Shown: one piece after another, positions 1 through 5,947 of the stretch
How the letters are laid out: the number at the start of each line of letters is the position of its first letter
How positions within the stretch are numbered: the first letter of the stretch is position 1
Assembly: GCA_026398835.1 (NCBI GenBank)
Contig: JAPLSD010000722.1
Coordinates: 1 to 6,508, forward strand
DNA from: Pseudomonas sp.
GTDB lineage: Bacteria > Pseudomonadota > Gammaproteobacteria > Pseudomonadales > Pseudomonadaceae
Length of the DNA: 6,508 nucleotides
Reading direction: 5' to 3'
Made by a program: the position numbers and the translations under genes
The notes under the pieces: model-generated
Seen by the model: only the letters and a program-made list of their open reading frames with translations
What the model was told of the DNA's origin: nothing
Databases searched by the model: none

Positions 1-1
1 C

Positions 2-586
2 CTCGGTTTCATCTCGGCAGTGGCCTTCGCCACCATTCTGGCGGTAGTTGCCGGTCTGACTCTGGCCGGTGCTTCGGCGGTGTCTCACGACTTGTATGCC
101 AGCGTGATCAAGAAGGGTAAAGCCAACGACAAGGATGAGATCCGGGTTTCGAAAATCACCACCATTGCTCTGGCTGCACTGGCGATCGTTCTGGGTATCC
201 TGTTCGAAAGTCAGAACATAGCATTCATGGTCGGCCTGGCGTTCTCCATCGCGGCGAGCTGTAACTTCCCGGTGCTGCTGCTTTCCATGTACTGGAAGAA
301 GCTGACTACCCGCGGCGCGATGATCGGTGGCTGGCTGGGACTGGTCAGTGCCGTTGGCCTGATGGTCCTTGGTCCAACCATTTGGGTACAGATCATGGGG
401 CATGAGAAAGCCATCTTCCCGTATGAGTACCCAGCTCTGTTCTCGATGGCCATTGCCTTCGTCGGGATCTGGTTCTTCTCCATCACTGACAAGTCGGCCG
501 CGGCTGACAAAGAGCGGGCGCTGTTCTTCCCGCAATTCGTTCGTTCACAGACTGGGTTGGGTGCGAGTGGGGCAGTGGCGCACTAA
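2..586 (+). CDS. actP: Cation/acetate symporter ActP, C-terminal part (5' end outside window)
   Basis: Inner-membrane sodium:solute symporter (SSS family) that imports acetate and other short carboxylates. The reading frame is already open at position 2, so the 194 residues seen are the C-terminal third of a protein of about 550 residues; the GTG at 20 is an internal Val codon, not the start. Recognisable ActP stretches are [12 protein letters not shown] near the visible N-terminus, [56 protein letters not shown], and a tail ending FVRSQTG. They follow the E. coli ActP C-terminus, as recalled, almost residue for residue. At least four hydrophobic membrane segments are visible, with a charged loop ([15 protein letters not shown]) between the first two. 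The gene ends TAA at 584-586 and is followed by its own terminator, so it is probably the last gene of its transcript (in other bacteria often acs-yjcH-actP; upstream genes not seen). Confidence 0.95.
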   Translation, partial: LGFISAVAFATILAVVAGLTLAGASAVSHDLYASVIKKGKANDKDEIRVSKITTIALAALAIVLGILFESQNIAFMVGLAFSIAASCNFPVLLLSMYWKKLTTRGAMIGGWLGLVSAVGLMVLGPTIWVQIMGHEKAIFPYEYPALFSMAIAFVGIWFFSITDKSAAADKERALFFPQFVRSQTGLGASGAVAH

Positions 587-622
587 GGCTTCGAGCTTCT
601 ATATATAAGGTGTGAATAAAAG

Positions 623-656
623 AATGCCCCGGTCGAGAGATTGGGGCATTTCTTAT
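623..656 (+). terminator. Intrinsic terminator of actP
   Basis: Perfect 8-bp stem AATGCCCC (623-630) / GGGGCATT (643-650) with a 12-nt loop, then TCTTATT. It starts 36 nt after the actP stop codon. The left arm is preceded by an A-rich stretch (616-622), so the hairpin could also act weakly on the other strand, as a back-up stop for gltA transcripts. Confidence 0.8.
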
Positions 657-664
657 TGGGTGTC

Positions 665-710
665 TGTTGGAGCGAGGCTTGCTCGCGATGGCGGCCTGGC
701 AGCCGGCCTG
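665..710. repeat. Pseudomonas REP-like element
   Basis: GGAGCGAGGCTTGCTCGCGA (669-688) closely matches the REP sequence very common between genes in the P. fluorescens group (recalled form: GTGGGAGCGGGCTTGCTCGCGA). It contains a short hairpin, GCGAG (672-676) / CTCGC (682-686). The downstream GGCGGCCTGGCAGCCGGCC (690-708) is GC-rich and partly self-complementary and probably belongs to the same element. It lies in the convergent actP/gltA spacer, a typical REP location. The outer limits are approximate. Confidence 0.75.
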
Positions 711-751
711 TTTTTTAGCGCGCGCGATTCTTCTGCCTTACGCGATTTTCT

Positions 752-826
752 CTGTAGGAGTTGCCGCAGGTTCGGGCCGCGGTCGGACGATCTTTTGATT
801 TTGCTTCGAGGCGCCGCGAATGCGGC
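752..826. repeat. Second intergenic repeat (CTGTAGGAG...GATCTTTTGATTTTG type)
   Basis: The stretch begins CTGTAGGAGTTGCCGCAGG at 752 and continues to GACGATCTTTTGATTTTG, ending at 803. This resembles another repeat family frequent in fluorescens-group Pseudomonas, known to me in the form TGTAGGAGCTGCCGCAGG...GATCTTTTGAT. A tight hairpin, GCCGC (813-817) / GCGGC (822-826) with a GAAT loop, follows and may be the distal end. Family and boundaries are from memory, not from an alignment. Confidence 0.6.
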
Positions 827-842
827 AGAGGAGGGGGCACCA

Positions 843-888
843 CACAAACAAACACGGCCTCTGCTCTTATATAAGAGGCAGAGGCCGT
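843..888 (-). terminator. Intrinsic terminator of gltA
   Basis: Long near-perfect hairpin: ACGGCCTCTGC (854-864) pairs with GCAGAGGCCGT (878-888), and the stem continues through CTCTTAT/ATAAGAG with a single bulged base. Read on the minus strand it is followed by GTGTTTGTTTGTGTG (839-853), a T-rich but interrupted tract. It begins 37 nt beyond the gltA stop codon. It is the strongest hairpin I found in the window. Confidence 0.85.
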
Positions 889-925
889 ACTCGGTGCAGC
901 TTAAGACGTTATCGCAAGACAGGTC

Positions 926-2215
926 TTATTTGCGGTCTTCCAGCTTGGGAATGTCACGCGACTCGTAGCCGGTGTACAACTGGCGTGGGCGGCCGATCTT
1001 GTACGGGCTGGAGAGCATTTCTTTCCAGTGGGAGATCCAGCCGACGGTCCGCGCCAGGGCGAAGATCACGGTGAACATGCTGGTTGGAATGCCGATCGCC
1101 TTGAGGATGATCCCCGAGTAGAAGTCGACGTTCGGGTACAGCGAGCGCTCTATGAAGTACGGGTCGGTCAGCGCGATCTCTTCCAGGCGCATGGCCAGTT
1201 CGAGTTGCGGATCGTTGGTGATGCCCAACTCTTTCAGTACTTCGTCGCAGGTCTGCTTCATCACGGTTGCGCGTGGATCACGGTTTTTGTAAACCCGGTG
1301 ACCGAAGCCCATCAATTTGAACGGATCGTTCTTGTCTTTGGCCTTGGCGATGTACTTGTCGATGTTCGACACATCGCCAATTTCGTCGAGCATGCTCAAC
1401 ACCGCTTCGTTGGCGCCGCCGTGAGCCGGGCCCCAGAGTGCAGCGATACCGGCAGCGATACAGGCGAACGGGTTGGCACCCGAAGAGCCCGCCAGGCGGA
1501 CGGTAGAAGTCGATGCGTTCTGCTCGTGGTCGGCATGGAGGATGAAGATCCGATCCATGGCCTTGGCGAGTACCGGGCTGATCGGTTTGATCTCGCACGG
1601 GGTGTTGAACATCATGTGCAGGAAGTTTTCCGCGTACGACAGGTCGTTGCGCGGGTACATCATGGGTTGGCCCATGGAGTACTTGTAAACCATCGCTGCC
1701 AGGGTCGGCATCTTGGCAACCAGGCGGATCGCGGAGATTTCGCGATGCTGCGGGTTCTTGATGTCCAGGGAGTCGTGGTAGAAGGCCGAGAGGGCACCGA
1801 CTACACCGCACATGACGGCCATCGGGTGGGCGTCGCGACGGAAGCCGTTGAAGAAGGTCTTCAGCTGCTCGTGGACCATGGTGTGGTTCTTCACGGTGCT
1901 GACGAACTGCGCCTTCTGATCTGCGGTCGGTAGTTCGCCGTTGAGCAGCAGGTAGCAGGTCTCCAGATAGTCCGACTTCTCGGCCAGCTGTTCGATCGGG
2001 TAGCCGCGGTGCAGCAGAATGCCGTTGTCGCCATCAATATAGGTAATCTTCGACTCGCACGAGGCGGTCGACATGAAACCCGGGTCAAAGGTGAAACGGC
2101 CCGTGACCGTCAGGCCCCGAACGTCGATTACATCGGGACCAACGGTGCCGGTTAAAATGGGCAGCTCGACGGGGGCTGCGCCCTCGATGATCAACTGCGC
2201 TTTTTTGTCAGCCAT
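926..2215 (-). CDS. gltA: Citrate synthase, type II (NADH-sensitive hexameric class)
   Basis: Condenses acetyl-CoA with oxaloacetate to citrate in the cytoplasm, the entry step of the TCA cycle. The 429-residue product aligns with E. coli GltA over its whole length, starting MADKKAQL. The catalytic triad is visible: His265 ([10 protein letters not shown]), His306 (GFGHRVYK) and Asp364 (NVDFYSG). The active-site region [15 protein letters not shown] precedes His265. Cys207 (NTPCE) matches the E. coli cysteine linked to NADH inhibition in the type II class, so allosteric inhibition by NADH is expected but inferred. The ATG at 2215 is chosen because AGGAGG ends 4 nt upstream and the N-terminus matches E. 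coli. It is transcribed alone, divergently from sdhC, with its own promoter and terminator. Nothing is truncated. Confidence 0.98.
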   Translation of the reverse strand: MADKKAQLIIEGAAPVELPILTGTVGPDVIDVRGLTVTGRFTFDPGFMSTASCESKITYIDGDNGILLHRGYPIEQLAEKSDYLETCYLLLNGELPTADQKAQFVSTVKNHTMVHEQLKTFFNGFRRDAHPMAVMCGVVGALSAFYHDSLDIKNPQHREISAIRLVAKMPTLAAMVYKYSMGQPMMYPRNDLSYAENFLHMMFNTPCEIKPISPVLAKAMDRIFILHADHEQNASTSTVRLAGSSGANPFACIAAGIAALWGPAHGGANEAVLSMLDEIGDVSNIDKYIAKAKDKNDPFKLMGFGHRVYKNRDPRATVMKQTCDEVLKELGITNDPQLELAMRLEEIALTDPYFIERSLYPNVDFYSGIILKAIGIPTSMFTVIFALARTVGWISHWKEMLSSPYKIGRPRQLYTGYESRDIPKLEDRK

Positions 2216-2219
2216 GTGG

Positions 2220-2225
2220 CCTCCT
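2220..2225 (-). promoter_or_regulatory. Ribosome binding site of gltA
   Basis: AGGAGG on the minus strand, 4 nt before the ATG at 2215. It is a perfect Shine-Dalgarno, which fits strong translation and fixes the start codon. Confidence 0.85.
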
Positions 2226-2272
2226 ATTTATGCTTGAAATCATCAGACAGACCCCCCACGCAGGGCCCGCAC

Positions 2273-2282
2273 CACTATAGTG
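2273..2282. promoter_or_regulatory. 10-bp palindrome over the gltA -10 box
   Basis: CACTATAGTG is a perfect palindrome that contains the whole gltA -10 hexamer. It may be an operator for a dimeric repressor, or simply chance in an AT-rich promoter; no flanking bases extend the symmetry. Confidence 0.3.
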
Positions 2283-2301
2283 AGATAAATTTGAATGTCA
2301 A
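2274..2301 (-). promoter_or_regulatory. sigma70-type promoter of gltA
   Basis: Minus strand: -35 TTGACA (2301-2296, consensus), 16-nt spacer, -10 TATAGT (2279-2274, 5 of 6). The predicted transcription start is near 2267, giving a leader of about 51 nt that ends in the AGGAGG site. The distance to the divergent sdhC promoter is 114 bp between the facing -35 boxes. Predicted by eye only. Confidence 0.75.
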
Positions 2302-2384
2302 TTTGCCTAAAGTCTTGCCCCAGAAGGCTTTAACCGGACTTTTTCCTCGAAATTCCCTGCCATTTACGCCTTTTATTCCACTTG

Positions 2385-2415
2385 CGCAATCAGCTATTAG
2401 GGGAAGGTGATTGCG
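2385..2415. promoter_or_regulatory. Perfect 8+8 inverted repeat abutting the sdhC -35 (candidate operator)
   Basis: CGCAATCA (2385-2392) and TGATTGCG (2408-2415) are exact reverse complements, separated by 15 bp, with arm centres 23 bp apart (about two helical turns). The right arm ends one base before the sdhC -35 hexamer. That is where class II activators, or repressors that block sigma contact, bind. No regulator could be assigned from the sequence. Confidence 0.45.
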
Positions 2416-2444
2416 TTGTCATTAGTGCCCTAACTGTCTATACT
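2416..2444 (+). promoter_or_regulatory. sigma70-type promoter of sdhCDAB
   Basis: -35 TTGTCA (2416-2421), 17-nt spacer, -10 TATACT (2439-2444); each box matches the consensus at 5 of 6 positions with optimal spacing. The predicted start is near 2451, leaving an untranslated leader of about 128 nt before the sdhC GTG at 2579. Confidence 0.75.
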
Positions 2445-2483
2445 CGGCCTCCGACCGCCGGGGGCTTTTGGGCCTGCGTTATT

Positions 2484-2529
2484 GGGGGTCGCACTCCCTG
2501 GGTGGTGGTACCTGACCAGTGCACTCCCC
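2484..2529 (+). other. Possible stem-loop in the sdhC leader
   Basis: GCACT (2491-2495) pairs with AGTGC (2518-2522), and outside a 3x3 internal loop GGGG (2485-2488) pairs with CCCC (2526-2529). The same stretch carries GCACTCCC twice as a direct repeat (2491-2498 and 2521-2528, 30 bp apart). The structure leaves the AGGGG at 2551 and the sdhC start unpaired. It could stabilise the mRNA 5' end or take part in post-transcriptional control. No known riboswitch was recognised. Confidence 0.4.
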
Positions 2530-2550
2530 AACAACTTTGCCCTGATTGTT

Positions 2551-2582
2551 AGGGGCTCTTCAGTGTGAAAAAAAAGCCGTGA
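2551..2582 (+). promoter_or_regulatory. sdhC translation start region: AGGGG site, A8 run and 5-codon mini-ORF
   Basis: The only good Shine-Dalgarno near sdhC is AGGGG (2551-2555). It is correctly spaced (9 nt) for a GTG at 2565, not for the in-frame GTG at 2579 (23 nt). The 2565 frame reads GTG AAA AAA AAG CCG TGA and stops at 2580-2582, overlapping the sdhC start in a GTGA junction (2579-2582). The eight consecutive A (2568-2575) also fit the A-rich AAnAAnAA pattern bound by Hfq/Crc in Pseudomonas. Translational coupling, or frame restoration by slippage on A8, are inferences. Confidence 0.45.
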
Positions 2583-2953
2583 ATAGCCAACGACCTGTAA
2601 ACCTAGACCTAAGGACCATCAAACTCCCAGTCACTGCTTACACGTCCATTCTTCACCGCATATCCGGTGTCATCCTCTTTGTCAGCCTGGCCATCATGCT
2701 TTATGCATTGGACAAATCGCTGAGCTCAGAAGAAGGCTTCGGTCAGGTGAAAGCGTGTCTGACCAGTCCGCTAGCCAAGCTAGTGATTTGGGGCATCCTG
2801 TCCGCCTTGCTGTATCACCTGGTTGCCGGTGTGCGCCACTTGATCATGGACATGGGCATCGGTGAGACGCTGGAAGGCGGCAAACTGGGCTCGAAAATCG
2901 TTCTCGCCGTTTCCGTGGTGATGATCGTTCTGGCAGGAGTTTGGATATGGTAA
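2579..2953 (+). CDS. sdhC: Succinate dehydrogenase cytochrome b556 subunit SdhC
   Basis: Membrane anchor of succinate:quinone oxidoreductase; with SdhD it holds heme b and the quinone site. From the GTG at 2579 the product is 124 residues with three hydrophobic segments (about 22-44, 64-86, 105-124). The family signature RPVNLDL is at residues 5-11. Ser23 and Arg27 in SILHR correspond to E. coli Ser27 and Arg31 of the quinone pocket, and His80 (LLYHLVAG) to the axial heme ligand His84. The start is uncertain. The GTG at 2579 gives the E. coli-like N-terminus, but the frame stays open back to a TTG at 2546 and the Shine-Dalgarno fits another frame. An MKKAV-type start would need one more A, or two fewer, in the A8 run. 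First gene of sdhCDAB; its end overlaps sdhD by 7 nt. Confidence 0.93.
   Translation: MNSQRPVNLDLRTIKLPVTAYTSILHRISGVILFVSLAIMLYALDKSLSSEEGFGQVKACLTSPLAKLVIWGILSALLYHLVAGVRHLIMDMGIGETLEGGKLGSKIVLAVSVVMIVLAGVWIW
2935..2939 (+). promoter_or_regulatory. Ribosome binding site of sdhD, inside sdhC
   Basis: AGGAG lies 7 nt before the ATG at 2947, within the last codons of sdhC. This supports ATG 2947 over the in-frame TTG at 2941, which would be only 1 nt from the site. Confidence 0.75.
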
Positions 2954-3315
2954 CTAACGTCACGAACCTGTCGCGTTCGGGCCTCTATGACTGGATGGCA
3001 CAACGTGTGTCTGCGGTCGTTCTCGCGGCTTATTTCATTTTCCTGATCGGATACGTCATTGCGCACCCAGGCCTTGGCTACGCCCAATGGCATGAACTGT
3101 TCGCAAGCAACTGGATGCGTATTTTCAGTCTGCTGGCTCTCGTCGCTCTAGGCGCTCACGCCTGGGTCGGCATGTGGACCATTGCTACCGATTACCTGAC
3201 GCCAATGGCGTTCGGCAAGTCGGCGACTGCAATACGTTTCCTCTTCCAGGCAGTATGCGGCGTTGCGATGTTCGCCTACTTCGTCTGGGGCGTGCAGATT
3301 CTTTGGGGTATCTGA
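2947..3315 (+). CDS. sdhD: Succinate dehydrogenase hydrophobic membrane anchor SdhD
   Basis: Second membrane anchor of complex II, pairing with SdhC around heme b. It has 122 residues and three hydrophobic segments (about 20-40, 57-79, 96-120). His71 in LGAHAWVGMW is the expected heme b ligand, and Tyr83 in ATDYL is the quinone-site tyrosine; both fall at the same residue numbers as in E. coli SdhD. The protein is about seven residues longer than the E. coli one, and the extra length lies after Tyr83, in the loop TPMAFGKSATAIRF before the third helix. The start is ATG 2947, set by AGGAG 7 nt upstream. It overlaps the end of sdhC by 7 nt, so translational coupling is likely. The sdhA start codon follows 3 nt after the TGA. 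Confidence 0.96.
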   Translation: MVTNVTNLSRSGLYDWMAQRVSAVVLAAYFIFLIGYVIAHPGLGYAQWHELFASNWMRIFSLLALVALGAHAWVGMWTIATDYLTPMAFGKSATAIRFLFQAVCGVAMFAYFVWGVQILWGI

Positions 3316-3318
3316 TTC

Positions 3319-5094
3319 ATGGCTAACACAGTTAATACGCTTTCGTTCGACGCCATTATTATTGGCGGCGGCGGCGCTGGCATGCGCGCTGCGCTGCAGC
3401 TGGCACAAGGTGGTCACAAGACTGCCGTTATCACCAAGGTTTTCCCGACTCGCTCGCACACCGTATCCGCTCAGGGTGGCATTACCTGCGCCATCGCTTC
3501 GGCCGATCCGAACGATGACTGGCGCTGGCACATGTACGATACCGTCAAGGGTTCCGACTACATCGGTGACCAGGACGCTATCGAATACATGTGTTCCGTA
3601 GGCCCGGAAGCGGTCTTCGAGCTCGAGCATATGGGCTTGCCGTTCTCCCGTACCGAACAGGGTCGCATCTACCAGCGTCCATTCGGCGGTCAGTCGAAAG
3701 ATTTCGGTAAAGGCGGCCAGGCCGCTCGTACTTGCGCTGCTGCCGACCGTACCGGTCACGCACTGCTGCACACCCTTTATCAGGCGAACCTGAAAGCGGG
3801 CACCGTATTCCTCAACGAATACTACGCAGTGGATCTGGTTAAGAACGAAGACGGCGCTTTCGTCGGCATCATCGCGATCTGCATCGAAACCGGTGAAACC
3901 TCGTACATCCGCGCCAACGCTACTGTATTGGCAACCGGCGGTGCAGGCCGTATCTACTCGTCCACCACCAATGCCCTGATCAACACCGGTGACGGCGTCG
4001 GCATGGCTCTGCGTGCTGGCGTGCCGGTACAAGACATCGAAATGTGGCAGTTCCACCCAACTGGCATCGCCGGTGCCGGTGTACTGGTTACCGAAGGCTG
4101 CCGCGGTGAAGGCGGTTACCTGATCAACAAGCACGGCGAGCGTTTCATGGAGCGTTATGCCCCGAACGCCAAAGACCTTGCCGGTCGTGACGTTGTAGCC
4201 CGCTCCATGGTTAAAGAGATCATCGCCGGAAACGGTTGTGGTCCAGATGGCGACCACGTTCTGCTGAAGCTCGATCACCTCGGTGAAGAAGTACTGCACA
4301 GCCGTCTGCCAGGCATCTGCGAACTGTCCAAGACTTTCGCCCACGTTGACCCGGTTGTTGCTCCGGTTCCAGTGGTTCCAACCTGCCACTACATGATGGG
4401 TGGCGTTGCCACCAACATTCATGGTCAGGCGATCACTCAGGACGCCAGCGGCGTCGACCAGATCATCCCTGGTCTGTTCGCGGTCGGTGAAGTGGCTTGC
4501 GTATCGGTTCACGGCGCCAACCGTCTGGGCGGTAACTCGCTTCTCGACCTGGTGGTGTTCGGTCGTGCCGCCGGCCTGTTCCTGGAGCAGACCCTGAAAG
4601 AAGGCGTTGAGTACACTCGCGCTCGCCAGTCCGACATCGACGCTGCCCTGGCGCGTCTTGATGGCCTGAACTCGCGAACCGAAGGCGAAGACGTAGCGAC
4701 CCTGCGTAAAGAGCTGCAAAGCTGCATGCAGAACTACTTCGGTGTATTCCGTACCGGCGAATACATGCAGAAGGGTATTGCTCAGCTGGCCGATCTGCGT
4801 GGCCGTATCGCCAACGTCAAGATCAACGATAAGAGCCAGGCGTTCAACACCGCTCGTATCGAAGCTCTGGAACTGCAAAACCTGCTGGAAGTGGCCGAAG
4901 CTACCGCCATCGCCGCAGAGATCCGTAAAGAGTCCCGCGGAGCTCACGCCCGTGAAGACTTCGAAGATCGCGACGACGTCAACTGGTTGTGCCACACCCT
5001 GTACTTCCCTGGTGAAAAACGCGTTGCCAAGCGTGCCGTGAACTTCTCGCCAAAAACAGTCCCGACCTTTGAACCAATGATTCGGACTTATTAA
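3319..5094 (+). CDS. sdhA: Succinate dehydrogenase flavoprotein subunit SdhA
   Basis: Catalytic subunit on the cytoplasmic face: oxidises succinate to fumarate and passes electrons through covalent FAD to SdhB. It has 591 residues, close to E. coli (588). The dinucleotide-binding loop [13 protein letters not shown] is at 13-25. His47 in the signature [10 protein letters not shown] (45-54) is the residue that carries the FAD covalently. Substrate-site residues are His246 (FHPTG), Arg290 ([10 protein letters not shown]), His357 (PTCHYMMGG) and Arg402 (HGANRLGG), matching E. coli His242, Arg286, His354 and Arg399. The C-terminus ends FEPMIRTY, as in the family. The start is ATG 3319, with GGGG (3305-3308) 10 nt upstream inside sdhD. 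Codon use is strongly biased to CTG, CGT and GGT, consistent with high expression. Long antisense frames across this gene are composition artefacts. Confidence 0.98.
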   Translation: MANTVNTLSFDAIIIGGGGAGMRAALQLAQGGHKTAVITKVFPTRSHTVSAQGGITCAIASADPNDDWRWHMYDTVKGSDYIGDQDAIEYMCSVGPEAVFELEHMGLPFSRTEQGRIYQRPFGGQSKDFGKGGQAARTCAAADRTGHALLHTLYQANLKAGTVFLNEYYAVDLVKNEDGAFVGIIAICIETGETSYIRANATVLATGGAGRIYSSTTNALINTGDGVGMALRAGVPVQDIEMWQFHPTGIAGAGVLVTEGCRGEGGYLINKHGERFMERYAPNAKDLAGRDVVARSMVKEIIAGNGCGPDGDHVLLKLDHLGEEVLHSRLPGICELSKTFAHVDPVVAPVPVVPTCHYMMGGVATNIHGQAITQDASGVDQIIPGLFAVGEVACVSVHGANRLGGNSLLDLVVFGRAAGLFLEQTLKEGVEYTRARQSDIDAALARLDGLNSRTEGEDVATLRKELQSCMQNYFGVFRTGEYMQKGIAQLADLRGRIANVKINDKSQAFNTARIEALELQNLLEVAEATAIAAEIRKESRGAHAREDFEDRDDVNWLCHTLYFPGEKRVAKRAVNFSPKTVPTFEPMIRTY

Positions 5095-5100
5095 GGGTGG
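5094..5100 (+). promoter_or_regulatory. Ribosome binding site of sdhB
   Basis: AGGGTGG, which starts on the last base of the sdhA stop codon, is 5 nt from the ATG at 5106. A start at the in-frame GTG 5097 would lie inside this site, so ATG 5106 is preferred. Confidence 0.65.
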
Positions 5101-5105
5101 CCGCC

Positions 5106-5810
5106 ATGTTGCAAGTCAGTGTTTATCGCTACAACCCTGATCAGGACGCTGCGCCGTTCATGCAGGAATTTTCGGTCGATACCAACGGTAAAGACCTGAT
5201 GGTGCTGGACGTGCTGGCCCTGATCAAAGAGCAGGACGAAGGTTTCTCCTATCGTCGCTCTTGCCGTGAAGGCGTCTGCGGTTCCGACGGCATGAACATC
5301 AACGGCAAAAACGCTCTGGCGTGTGTCACGCCGCTGTCTGCCGTAGTAAAAGGCAACAAGTTGATCGTTCGTCCTCTGCCAGGTTTGCCGGTTATCCGTG
5401 ACCTGGTCGTCGATATGAGCATCTTCTACAAGCAGTACGAGAAAGTGAAGCCATACCTGCAGAACGACACGCCGGCTCCGGCCATCGAGCGTCTGCAGTC
5501 CCCGGAAGAGCGTGAAAAGCTCGACGGTCTGTACGAGTGCATCCTGTGCGCTTGCTGCTCGACCTCTTGCCCATCCTTCTGGTGGAACCCGGACAAGTTC
5601 CTGGGTCCAGCTGCACTGCTGCAAGCTTATCGCTTCCTGGCAGACAGCCGTGACACCAAGACGAGCGAGCGTCTGGCTTCGCTGGATGACCCGTTCAGCG
5701 TATTCCGCTGCCGCGGGATCATGAACTGCGTCAGCGTTTGTCCGAAAGGCCTGAACCCGACTAAGGCCATCGGTCACGTGCGTAACATGCTGCTGCAAAG
5801 CGGCATTTGA
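5106..5810 (+). CDS. sdhB: Succinate dehydrogenase iron-sulfur subunit SdhB
   Basis: Electron-transfer subunit linking FAD in SdhA to the quinone site. From ATG 5106 it has 234 residues, starting MLQVSVYRYNP as in relatives; GTG 5097 would add only three. N-terminal ferredoxin domain: [2Fe-2S] ligands Cys53, Cys58, Asp61, Cys73 (CREGVCGSDG). C-terminal domain: [4Fe-4S] ligands Cys145, Cys148, Cys151, Cys212 and [3Fe-4S] ligands Cys155, Cys202, Cys208 (ECILCACCSTSC and FRCRGIMNCVSVCPKG). Each matches the E. coli ligand set at a constant offset of 2 or 4. The tryptophans near the quinone (SFWWNP, 157-162) are kept. One difference: residue 203, next to Cys202, is Arg where E. coli has His207. 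Last gene of sdhCDAB, 11 nt after sdhA and followed by two terminator-like hairpins. Confidence 0.98.
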   Translation: MLQVSVYRYNPDQDAAPFMQEFSVDTNGKDLMVLDVLALIKEQDEGFSYRRSCREGVCGSDGMNINGKNALACVTPLSAVVKGNKLIVRPLPGLPVIRDLVVDMSIFYKQYEKVKPYLQNDTPAPAIERLQSPEEREKLDGLYECILCACCSTSCPSFWWNPDKFLGPAALLQAYRFLADSRDTKTSERLASLDDPFSVFRCRGIMNCVSVCPKGLNPTKAIGHVRNMLLQSGI

Positions 5811-5850
5811 TTCAGTTGTTGTAACCGTAGAACCGCTGTACCCGTAAATG

Positions 5851-5884
5851 CTGCGGCGCAGGCTTCAACCGGCGCCGTAGTTTT
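5851..5884 (+). terminator. Terminator-like hairpin 1 after sdhB
   Basis: CTGCGGCGC (5851-5859) pairs with GCGCCGTAG (5872-5880): 9 bp with one G-U, 12-nt loop, followed by TTTTAA. It begins 40 nt after the sdhB stop. The stem is strong but the T tract short, so read-through into sucA is plausible. Confidence 0.65.
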
Positions 5885-5889
5885 AACCT

Positions 5890-5924
5890 GAGCAGCAGCT
5901 CAAAAAGCTGCGGCTCTTATTTTG
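5890..5924 (+). terminator. Terminator-like hairpin 2 after sdhB
   Basis: GAGCAGCAGCT (5890-5900) pairs with AGCTGCGGCTC (5906-5916) at 10 of 11 positions (one A-G mismatch), loop CAAAA, followed by TTATTTTG. It lies only 9 nt beyond hairpin 1, so the two form a tandem pair. Confidence 0.65.
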
Positions 5925-5947
5925 AAGAAATGAGACAAGCAGGGGCA

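Noticed and set aside
612..968. 118-codon + strand frame through the actP/gltA spacer
   Set aside because: It runs through a terminator and two REP-like repeats into the end of gltA; the product is an Arg/Ser-rich translation of repeats.
1028..1933. 301-codon frame on the + strand opposite gltA
   Set aside because: Shadow of gltA codon bias; low-complexity Val/Arg/Gly/His-rich product unlike a folded protein.
2216..2410. 64-codon + strand frame in the gltA-sdhC spacer
   Set aside because: It covers the gltA promoter and leader, starts on a GTG directly beside the gltA ATG without a ribosome site, and resembles no protein I know.
2407..2433. 8-codon ORF after AGGGGAAG (GTG 2407)
   Set aside because: It overlaps the sdhC -35 and lies upstream of the predicted start site, so it would not be on the sdh transcript.
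2447..2469. GCCTCC/GGGGGC hairpin followed by TTTT, as a leader attenuator of sdhC
   Set aside because: The predicted transcription start (about 2451) falls inside the left arm, so the hairpin would not form in the sdh mRNA.
2502..2552. 16-codon ORF in the sdhC leader (GTG 2502 to TAG 2552)
   Set aside because: No Shine-Dalgarno and it lies within the predicted stem-loop; not distinguishable from chance.
3148..4995. 615-codon open frame antisense to sdhD/sdhA
   Set aside because: It lies opposite well-conserved genes. Long antisense frames are expected where the sense strand uses biased codons. The product has no recognisable domain and no separate promoter or Shine-Dalgarno was seen.
5091..5798. 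235-codon frame antisense to sdhB
   Set aside because: Same effect: it mirrors the sdhB codon pattern and has no independent support.
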